This document shows positions 58,201 to 64,000 of a stretch of DNA of 64,000 nucleotides, piece after piece. The DNA comes from Muscardinus avellanarius. Taxonomy: Eukaryota > Chordata > Mammalia > Rodentia > Gliridae. The position numbers were made by a program, and so were the translations under genes. How positions within the stretch are numbered: the stretch's first letter is position 1; each line of letters starts with the position of its first letter. The notes under the pieces were generated by a model. The model ran no database searches. It was not told the DNA's origin and saw nothing but the letters and a program-made list of their open reading frames with translations. The stretch is from assembly GCA_963383645.1 (NCBI GenBank), contig OY726567.1, forward strand, positions 65,934,552 to 65,998,551, read 5' to 3'.

Positions 58201-59860
58201 CTGTTTTTAAACAACACTAGGTAGCTCATGCTTGTAATCCAAGCACTTGGGAGGCTGAGACAACAACTGCAGGTTCAAGACCAGCTGCAGCAACTCAGTG
58301 AGACCCTCAGCAATTTAGTAAGCTCCTGTTTAAAAGTATTTTTTAAAGAAGGTCAGGGGTGTAGTTCAGAGGTAGAAGGGTTCAATCCCCATTACAAAAA
58401 AAAAAATGGGAATAAGTGAAGGCGTTATAGGGTTTTATCAGAATATTGGTACAACTTTCTGTACATCTAAAGTTTTTCCAAAATAAAATCAGGAGATAGG
58501 ACGGGAAAGCCCTATTCTACTATTGATTTTTGCTCTCCTCCGAAGTACCAAAAATGGCTTCCAACCTCCACCTCCAGAAAGCCTGGCTCTTGGCCAGCAC
58601 TAAGCCCTCACACTTTTCCATCCTGGGCAGCAGTGTGCAAAGGCTGATGAGCAGAAACCCAGGCAGTGCCTCCAGGACCTGCTCTTCGTCAGCCTGCCCT
58701 CCCTCCTGATGGTCCTCCATGCACCGTCTGGGATTTATTAACAAAGGAACCTGACTTTCAGAAACAAACCTACAGTCAAATAGCTGGTCACCCACAGCAC
58801 TGGAAGCTGACCCCACAAAGTTGGGCTTCAGAGGCAGCACTTAACAACCAGGCCTCCTCTGGGGGATCCCACAGGTGCCCCATGTTCCAGGGACCTGCCT
58901 AAATTGCTCAGCATCCCAACCTCCACAAGCACCCCCCAAACCTCTACTTCTCAGCCCTGCCTCCGGAGCTGAGAGCCACTCAGCCAAACACCAACTGGCC
59001 CTGGATGTTTATCTCTCAGGGAGGTGAAGGTCGGCCTCAAGCCCCCGTGAGAACCTGCTATCAGCAACACACTCCCTCTAAGACAAACAAACATGACCAG
59101 ACACAGCATCAGGCGGTTCTTGAACTCCGTTCAGAGCTCAGGGGAGACTAGCCCTGAAAGCCCCCGCATGCCTCTACTCCTCACAAACACACCACCTCCC
59201 AAGAGCTGAGCAGCCGCCCTAGACGCCTGGATGAGCCCTCCTTCCCTCCGCGCTGCCATTTCTCTAACAGGAGGGCCAGCTTCTCCCTCCGCGCTAACAT
59301 TTCGCTAACAGGAGGGCCAGCTCAGCTGTGCAGAGTAGTGCTGCACAGCTTTACCCACCTTCTTATCCCACTCTGCTCCCAGCAACCCTGGGTAGGTGCT
59401 CCAGCCCCATTTTACCAGGGTGGAAACAGACCCAGGCAGGGCCAGAGAATCCTAGCAAACAGGCTGGGCCTCTGAGCTGGGCAGCCCGATTCCAAGGCTC
59501 AACCTGCACAGGACACGTGGAGGCGCACCTCGGTGGGCGATCTCTGCCTTCAGCAGACCCTCCATGGCGTCTGACTCGGCCAGGTCCAGGGGCAGGTCAC
59601 CATCACTGTTGACGGCAGCGATGTTGGCCCCATGGCTCAGGAGGTACCTGGGGGTGGGAGGGGAGGTCAGGGCTGCCGGGTCTGGGCCCACCACCCAGCC
59701 CAGTCCTGCCTGCCCTGCCCCTGCCTCACCTGGCAATGTCCAGGTACCCACAGGAGGCAGCCACATGCAGGGGCGTCCAGCCCTCGTTATCCGCCTGGTT
59801 CACAGTGGCACCCTGCTCCACCAGGAAGCGCACCACCTCCAGGTTCTCGTCGATACAGGC
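45121..59860 (-). CDS. PPP1R12C: Protein phosphatase 1 regulatory subunit 12C, exons 2-22
   Basis: 21 of 22 expected coding exons: 2028 nt in frame, 675 residues plus stop. Human is 782 aa, so about 107 N-terminal residues (exon 1, with the PP1-binding KVRF-type motif) lie right of the window. PPP1R12C (MBS85) targets PP1 to myosin II and controls actomyosin contractility. Visible: ankyrin repeats (first 200 or so residues, [51 protein letters not shown]); a disordered Ser/Pro-rich middle; the inhibitory ROCK/MRCK phosphosite context RRSTQGVTL (human T560) across exons 13/14; and a C-terminal coiled coil/leucine-zipper ending [10 protein letters not shown]. It is convergent with EPS8L1, with a 3.2-kb gap. 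All introns are GT-AG; several donors are weak (exons 3, 8, 13, 18). Confidence 0.97.
45286..45336 (-). CDS. PPP1R12C: PPP1R12C exon 21 (coiled coil)
   Basis: 51 nt, [23 protein letters not shown] donor. Confidence 0.95.
45497..45547 (-). CDS. PPP1R12C: PPP1R12C exon 20
   Basis: 51 nt, [23 protein letters not shown] donor. Confidence 0.94.
45771..45875 (-). CDS. PPP1R12C: PPP1R12C exon 19 (coiled coil)
   Basis: 105 nt, [35 protein letters not shown]. Heptad leucines of the C-terminal coiled coil. Confidence 0.96.
46005..46107 (-). CDS. PPP1R12C: PPP1R12C exon 18
   Basis: 103 nt, [35 protein letters not shown]. The donor GTACAA is weak. An internal AG|GTAGAA donor (exon would then start at 46041) would remove exactly 12 codons in frame. 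Confidence 0.9.
46188..46228 (-). CDS. PPP1R12C: PPP1R12C exon 17
   Basis: 41 nt, [13 protein letters not shown] plus AG. Short exon with a GTAGGC donor. Confidence 0.9.
46305..46390 (-). CDS. PPP1R12C: PPP1R12C exon 16
   Basis: 86 nt, [29 protein letters not shown]. Confidence 0.93.
46544..46604 (-). CDS. PPP1R12C: PPP1R12C exon 15
   Basis: 61 nt, [20 protein letters not shown] plus one base. Confidence 0.94.
46678..46761 (-). CDS. PPP1R12C: PPP1R12C exon 14
   Basis: 84 nt, [28 protein letters not shown]. Completes the RRSTQGVTL phosphosite context. Confidence 0.96.
46790..47340 (-). repeat. ~35-37-bp minisatellite with a 140-bp higher-order repeat, PPP1R12C intron 13
   Basis: Units such as 'ctccctcagacccaggagtc' plus 'caggccccagccct' fill the intron between exons 13 and 14. 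A block of four units (46981-47120) is repeated next to itself (47121-47260) with three differences in 140 bp. The G-rich strand is the PPP1R12C sense strand. Confidence 0.92.
47351..47441 (-). CDS. PPP1R12C: PPP1R12C exon 13 (ROCK site)
   Basis: 91 nt, [31 protein letters not shown]. Encodes the inhibitory threonine two codons before the splice junction. Donor GTGTGG is weak. It lies beside the 46790-47340 minisatellite. Confidence 0.96.
47442..48195 (-). mobile_element. PPP1R12C intron 12: purine satellite and minus SINEs
   Basis: 121 uninterrupted purines at 47661-47781 with the pattern (GA)n (GGGA)n (GA)n, followed by minus-strand SINEs 47785-47975 and 47995-48175. The SINEs are in gene-sense orientation. 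Confidence 0.85.
48196..48330 (-). CDS. PPP1R12C: PPP1R12C exon 12
   Basis: 135 nt, [20 protein letters not shown] ... [10 protein letters not shown] ... ADSRDRR. Less conserved, disordered. GTAAAG donor. Confidence 0.92.
48331..48863. other. PPP1R12C intron 11, unique
   Basis: No repeat or exon recognised. An open plus-strand frame of 149 codons runs over exon 12 and this intron but is antisense to PPP1R12C and unsupported. Confidence 0.4.
48864..48931 (-). CDS. PPP1R12C: PPP1R12C exon 11
   Basis: 68 nt, [22 protein letters not shown] plus two bases. GTGAGT donor. Confidence 0.94.
49011..49169 (-). CDS. PPP1R12C: PPP1R12C exon 10
   Basis: 159 nt, [53 protein letters not shown]. Contains candidate phosphosites (LQRSASS). 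Confidence 0.95.
49392..49465 (-). CDS. PPP1R12C: PPP1R12C exon 9
   Basis: 74 nt, [25 protein letters not shown]. Proline-rich disordered segment. Confidence 0.94.
49530..49575 (-). repeat. Single minisatellite unit, PPP1R12C intron 8
   Basis: 'cagcccctcctccctcagac' followed by 'ccacaaatct' is one unit of the same ~37-bp family, in the same orientation relative to the gene as the larger arrays. Confidence 0.6.
49583..49710 (-). CDS. PPP1R12C: PPP1R12C exon 8
   Basis: 128 nt, [43 protein letters not shown]. Basic RLSSREK followed by an acidic run. Donor GTGGGG. Confidence 0.95.
49784..49857 (-). CDS. PPP1R12C: PPP1R12C exon 7
   Basis: 74 nt, [30 protein letters not shown] donor. Confidence 0.94.
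49858..50786. other. PPP1R12C intron 6, unique GC-rich
   Basis: SINE-free and minisatellite-free. A 265-codon plus-strand open frame (49713-50510) spans exon 7 and this intron antisense, with no recognisable domain. Confidence 0.4.
50787..50861 (-). CDS. PPP1R12C: PPP1R12C exon 6
   Basis: 75 nt, [25 protein letters not shown]. End of the ankyrin block. ACCCAG acceptor, GTGAGT donor. Confidence 0.96.
50942..51086 (-). CDS. PPP1R12C: PPP1R12C exon 5 (ankyrin)
   Basis: 145 nt, [49 protein letters not shown]. Confidence 0.96.
51087..52370 (+). mobile_element. PPP1R12C intron 4, part 1: two MER20-type fossils
   Basis: About 51450-51640 ('gcagtggttcctggtagtgt' ... 'aacatctaataggcaggggc') and about 52160-52262 ('agcacctgctgggcagaggc' ... 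'gctgttcaacgtcctataga') match the MER20 hAT-Charlie element in the same orientation. The rest is unique. Confidence 0.6.
52375..52446 (-). mobile_element. Full-length ID element
   Basis: Complement contains the complete ID core, including the segment 'cttgcccatgctaggcaagt' between A and B boxes that is missing from all dID arms. One of only two clear full ID copies here. Confidence 0.7.
52460..53815. mobile_element. SINE cluster, PPP1R12C intron 4, part 2
   Basis: Minus degenerate dimer 52460-52645; plus left arm 52807-52945; plus B-type dimer 52950-53140 with a 31-bp poly(A) (53143-53173); dimers 53174-53375, degenerate 53405-53530 and 53538-53740 with an extra dID arm 53757-53815. A purine (GGAA)n tail extends to about 53900, 50 bp from exon 4. 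Confidence 0.85.
53950..54109 (-). CDS. PPP1R12C: PPP1R12C exon 4 (ankyrin)
   Basis: 160 nt, [58 protein letters not shown] donor. Confidence 0.96.
54110..54750. other. PPP1R12C intron 3, unique AT-rich
   Basis: No recognisable repeat or exon. Confidence 0.4.
54755..55563 (-). mobile_element. Minus SINE cluster with two extra dID arms
   Basis: Minus B-type dimer 54760-54952; partial 54990-55130; then dID arm 55175-55230, dID arm 55285-55340 and full A-type dimer 55365-55563 in series. Confidence 0.8.
55564..56436. other. PPP1R12C intron 3, unique sequence
   Basis: No SINE, minisatellite or exon recognised. A G10 run at about 55809. Confidence 0.4.
56437..56518 (+). mobile_element. Full-length ID-like element
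   Basis: 'gctggggctggggtgtaact' through 'ctaccccccagcacttc' with the inter-box segment intact ('acccaacattcatgaggc'). Confidence 0.6.
56525..58500. mobile_element. SINE and L1M cluster, PPP1R12C intron 3
   Basis: Minus C-type dimer 56530-56720; plus left arm 56845-56950 with (TATG)n(TG)n 56949-57011; minus dimer 57015-57200; plus L1M 3' end 57300-57506 ('accactgaattgtgcactct'); plus B-type dimer 57508-57705; (GA)n(GT)n 57729-57770; minus dID 57772-57830; minus A-type dimer 57860-58050; minus left arm 58052-58190; plus dimer 58212-58400; L1M tail 58430-58500. Confidence 0.8.
58501..59528. other. PPP1R12C intron 3, unique, MIR near 59330-59450
   Basis: No SINE. A short direct repeat: 'aggagggccagct' occurs at about 59270 and 59310 with similar flanks. 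'ccccattttaccagggtgga' at about 59406 suggests a minus MIR. Confidence 0.4.
59529..59647 (-). CDS. PPP1R12C: PPP1R12C exon 3 (ankyrin)
   Basis: 119 nt, [39 protein letters not shown]. Donor GTGCGC is weaker than consensus. Confidence 0.96.
59730..59860 (-). CDS. PPP1R12C: PPP1R12C exon 2 (ankyrin)
   Basis: 131 nt, [43 protein letters not shown] plus AG. Ankyrin repeat. TCCTCAG acceptor and GTGAGG donor. Frame phase 0 at the start. Confidence 0.96.
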
Positions 59861-62800
59861 CTGAGGAGAGGGACAGGCCTGTCAGTCCCCACCCTGTCCA
59901 GCCACAGAGGCCCAGAGAGGCAGGACTCCCACAAAGGACCATGGAGCAGCTGCAGGGCCCAGGGTGAGTGACAGCCAAGGAGAGATCCTGTTCTGTTGGC
60001 CTCTAGCTCAGGCCCTAACCCCTCCAGCCACCAGCTGCTTAACACATTCTGGCTACTCAGTTATTAGTCAGCTGGGTATCTAGGGGTTCAGTGGAGACCC
60101 CAAAAGGGCTCCAGCAGCCACAAACAGGAACCAGACAGAGAAAGAACGAGGCTTCTCATCCCAGTGTGGGACTCCTGAGCAGCATTTGTGGCACCAAACA
60201 TAATCCAGTCATTACCTGCAGGACTGGACTTTCTGTGTTCAAACTAAGGAATGAGGCCCCAACCCCTCCTGCTCAGACCAGCCAGGGACTTCCAAGAGGA
60301 GGGCAGGAGGACACATCCCGGTCACTGTAGGAAAAGACCCGAGGGAGCCCAGGATGGTCTAAGTTGAAAAGGTTACCACATCCCCAACATCGAGCAAGGT
60401 TCTGGAACCTGATTCCAAAGAAAGGTGAGTGGGCTGTTCCCTGTTCCCAGAGACCAGGCAGACCCCTTCCCAGCCACTGAGGGCTGACTATGCACAGGGT
60501 ATGGGTCAAGGGTTTACTTGGAAATCTGTTCTAATCCTCCTGCCTTTAGTAACTGGAAGCTCAGGAAAACTAGAGACCTCACTCTGGTCAGCACAACATA
60601 TAGGGCCAGAGGAAGAAGCTGGCCCAGATAATGGGTGAGAAGTTGCCACCTAAACTAGGTCTCAGGGAGAGGGTAGGCCTGGACTCCTGGATCCTCCAGT
60701 GAAATTAACCCTCCAACTCCCTCACTTCTCCCACCCATCTGGAGAAGGGGGAAGGAAGCTACGAGGGCCAAGAGCATGAAGTCATGGAAACTCAGGCTGC
60801 AAGAGGGGGGCCACATGTGCCCTGGGAACGGGATGAACTCTGGGCTCCGTTTATTTCCACTTGGTTGTCATGGTGATGGGAAAGGGGGGCAAGGAGGAGA
60901 TGGGCCTTTCCCTTTCAAGGACCTGGCCCAGCACAGGCATCCATGTGAAAGATGCCTGAGGCCTGGGCACCAGGGACCCAGGAATTAGCACAGCGCTCCT
61001 CCCTCAGACCCAAGGGTTTAGCCAACAGCTGTTCTCTGATATACCTTCTCTCTCAGACCCAGGAGTCCAGACCCCAGCCCCCTCCCTCGGACCCAAGGGT
61101 CCAGACCCCAGCCCTCTTCCCTCAGAACCAAGAATTCATACCTCTATCCCTCCTCCCTCACCCTCAGACCCAGGGAGCCAGATCCCAGCCCTCCTCCTTC
61201 AGACCCAGAAATCCATATTTCAATCTCCTCCTCAGATCCAGGGGTCCAGGTTCCAGCCTCCTCCCTCAGATTCAGGAGTCCAGGTCCCAAATCTCCTCAA
61301 ATAGACCCATGAGTCCTGGTCCCAAGCCCCCCCTCCCTCAGATTCAGGGTCCAGACCCCAGCCCTCCTCCCTCAGAATCGGAAATCCACATTTCAATCTC
61401 CTCCTCTGACCCAGGGGTCCAGGTTTCAGCCCTCCTCCCTCGGACCCAGGAGTCCAGGCCCCAATCCTCCTCAATCAGACCCAGGAGTCCATGTCCCAAG
61501 ACTTCCTCCCTCAGACCCAAAGATTGAGGTCTCCAGTCTTCCCCTGTTTAGACCTAAGAATCCTAGCTCCCAGGCCCTCCTCCTCCAGACTCCTAGCCGT
61601 TAGTGCACAAGGCAATTTGGGAAGGAAAAGGAGTGTACTACCCTTGCCAAATGATAGTTAAACTGAGATCTGAGGACTTGGGGAACATACCTCTGCAGGG
61701 GGCTGGTGCTTTGGACCTGTCCCACTGAGGATTCAGAAGAGAAATTACAGCCCCAGGTGGAGAAAGCAGTTGAAATCATGGAGTCACCATATACAGTAAC
61801 CAATCCTATTATTTTGGGACACAGTGTTTCCTGCGTCTTGAAATTCTCTGGGCTACAATCAAGCCCATTCCAGCCAAGTAGCATAAACTGGTCATCTCAT
61901 ATCCAGACCCGATCAAATCCCAGCTCTCTCACTTGCTGGCCACATGAGCTTAAGTTCCTCTCCCGGAACTTCAGATTGTCCCAGTCCTTCAGGCCTCCCA
62001 CGAAGCCCTGGAGAACGGGCTTACCAAGGGATTGCCACAGCTGGAAGAAATGTCTGCCTGAGACGCTGCCTGGCAAGCAAAGATAGGGTGGCTTCCTACA
62101 AGGCCCAAGTAAAGGAGGTGGTCTGGGGCCTCTGGGGATGTGGAGGAAGAGGGCTCATCTGAACAGCAGGATCAGGGCCCCCAGAGGGAAGGAAACTCCA
62201 GGAGGGTCCAAGGCCCATATGGGTGATGCAAAAGGAAGGGGGCCACCAAAGCCTGATCCTCTCCTCCTGGGTTGGCCAAGGACTTAAACCCAAAGCACAG
62301 CCTCAGGGAAGTGGGAGACTACCCTATGTGGAAGACAATGTCTCACATGGCACCAGGACCTCTGCAGGGAAGAAAGTGGCCACATCTCCCCAGCAATCAC
62401 CTGTGATGCCTCAGGCGTGGGAAGGGAGCTTTCCCCACCTCCCCTCCCTCTTCCACCAGAGCCCTGCTGGGGAGGGACTGAGTACTGTCCCATTCCACAG
62501 CAAGAAAACTGAGACACAAAGGGACTGAGATCAGAACTCAGACAGACCAATTCTATTTTTCCTCCTATCAGGAATCTGGGCCTCATCAAGCACCCTGCCC
62601 TTCCAGTCCTCGGTGTCCCACCCTCACCCCCAGCCAGGGTCCTTTCCAGGGTCCTCTCTGATGTCACCAGTAACCAAACTATAGGAGTTTTAGCAAGGGA
62701 GGTTTGCCACCAGAGTAGGAGGCTGCTTGCAAGGAGATGAGCATTAGACCACCATCAGGAGACGAGGAGGGAGAAGGCCTGGAAGGGAGGCTCCTCTGTA

Positions 62801-64000
62801 GCTAATCCTGTCCCAAGTGGGCCTAGTGGGGAGTAGATCAAAGCGTCCAGAACCAGAAAGAACCCCGGGAACATGAAGTAGCTCTGGCTCTGGACACAGG
62901 ATCACTGAAGGCAGCAATCAGAACGTCTTGAAGGGGTCACGGAGTTACGAAGGAGGCAGGTATGTGTGGGGGAGTCTAGAACCCCCGATGGGGTGACATG
63001 ACCAGGAGCTAAGACACAGTACACAGTCTAAGAGAATGGTAAGGCAGTAAGATGACCAATTAAAAAGAGAGCAAGAGAGCCAGGCCAGGCACAGGAATGT
63101 ATGCCTGTAATCCCAGTACTTGAGAGGCTGAGCCAGGAAGATTGCAGGCTCAAGGCCATCAGTGTACAGTAATTTAGCAAAACCCTGTTTCAAAGCAAAA
63201 AATATAAAATAGGGCTGGAGGTGTAGTTCAGGGATTCAATCCCCAAGTACTAATGAAAAAAAAAAAAAAAAAAAAAAAGAGGTGATCCAAATCACTGTAG
63301 AAGGTGTCTGGACAAAATGACAGAGGTAGGGAAGTAGCTGAAAGCCAGGAAGAGGGATGCTTTGAGGTTCTCAGAAACAGGGCAATGAGAGGGGGACAGT
63401 GAAGAAGGGAACATCCCTAAGAGAAGGCTTGTGGTCAAAAGTAAGAGATGGCACAGGTCTGCAAAGGAGAATAAAAACAGAAACCACTGAGTCAAGAAAG
63501 CATCAGGATTGAGGGTATAGAAGAGAAAGAGTACCAGGAACCCAACAGGGGAGCATATGCTTCAGGAAACAAGGTGGTAACAAGGCTAGAAAGTGCATGG
63601 TGCTGCATGCTTGTAATCCCAGTACTTGGGAGGCTGAGACAGGAGGACTGCAGTTCATAGCCAGCCTCAGCTACTTAGTGAGGCCCTCCGCAAATTAAAA
63701 GACCTTGTTCCAAAATTAAGAATGAAAAACAAACCAGGTGTAGTGGTGCATGCTTGTAATCCCAGCATTTGGGAGGCTGAGACAGGAGGATCGCAGTTCA
63801 CAGACAGCCTTAGCTACTTAATGAGGCCCTTTACAACTCAGTGAGACCCTGTTTCCAAATAAATAACAAAAAATAGGGATAGGGGTGTAGCTCGGAGGTA
63901 GAATACCCCTGAATTCCATCTCCAGTACCGCCCAAAACAAAACAAAACAAAACCAATAATAAAAAACAGGAAAGCCAAGCATGGTGTCTCACGCTTGTAA
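59861..64000 (-). other. PPP1R12C: PPP1R12C intron 1, 3' part (ortholog of the human AAVS1 intron)
   Basis: No exon recognised between exon 2 and the window end, so this is intron 1, which continues past base 64000. Contents: unique GC-rich DNA to 61000; minisatellite 61000-61590; MIR pieces about 61905-61985 (plus) and 62465-62535 (minus); unique to 63080; SINEs 63082-63250 (poly(A) 63254-63278), 63590-63735, 63735-63930 and the start of another at 63975. In human this intron holds the AAVS1 locus; the viral Rep-binding site there lies near exon 1, outside this window. Confidence 0.8.
61000..61590 (-). repeat. ~37-bp minisatellite with ~173-bp higher-order repeat, PPP1R12C intron 1
   Basis: About 15 units of 'ctccctcagacccaggagtc' type. 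A distinctive variant starting 'aaatccatatttcaatctcc' at 61209 recurs at 61382 ('aaatccacatttcaatctcc'), showing a multi-unit duplication. Confidence 0.9.

Noticed and set aside
58520..58840. 106-codon minus-strand frame in PPP1R12C intron 3
   Set aside because: It lies on the gene's sense strand but has no matching residues in the protein family, and the adjacent exons join in frame without it.

Overview
This is a mammalian genomic window holding three split, GT-AG spliced genes in the order RDH13 (minus strand, 5' part), EPS8L1 (plus strand, complete coding sequence) and PPP1R12C (minus strand, all but its first exon). This is the gene order of human 19q13.42. Exons were placed by reading conserved protein through splice sites. 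The joined coding sequences stay in frame: 445 nt of RDH13, 2142 nt (713 aa plus stop) of EPS8L1, and 2028 nt (675 aa plus stop) of PPP1R12C.

The species is most likely a non-murid rodent of the squirrel-related clade (dormouse, squirrel or relative). The dominant repeat is a dimeric SINE of about 190-200 bp. Its left arm is 7SL/B1-like and its right arm is a tRNA/ID-like sequence with an internal deletion, the architecture described as B1-dID in such rodents. Well over 100 full or partial copies fill introns and spacers in both orientations. They come with a very large load of microsatellites and with older fossils (MIR, L1M 3' ends, MER20 and another hAT-type element).

Layout: 1-13,640 is RDH13 exons 4 to 1 with repeat-filled introns, ending in a CpG-island promoter (about 13,480-13,950). 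13,950-28,100 is a repeat-saturated spacer with one orphan CpG-dense island (about 19,400-19,760). 28,150-41,290 is EPS8L1, with a candidate TATA-like promoter and 19 coding exons. 41,300-44,560 is the spacer between two convergent gene ends. 44,570-59,860 is PPP1R12C exons 22 to 2. From 59,861 to the end is PPP1R12C intron 1, which in human carries the AAVS1 locus.

The gene products are a mitochondrial short-chain retinal reductase (RDH13), an EPS8-family actin/Rac signalling adaptor (EPS8L1) and a myosin-phosphatase targeting subunit (PPP1R12C/MBS85). They are neighbours by conserved synteny, not a pathway. I found no undescribed gene system. The most noteworthy signals are in the repeats: extra dID right arms added head-to-tail with the linker duplicated, at least three SINE subfamilies with mosaics, two successive SINE insertions bounded by three copies of one target site, and a chromosome-19-type ~37-bp minisatellite recurring in introns of both EPS8L1 and PPP1R12C with its G-rich strand always on the sense strand.
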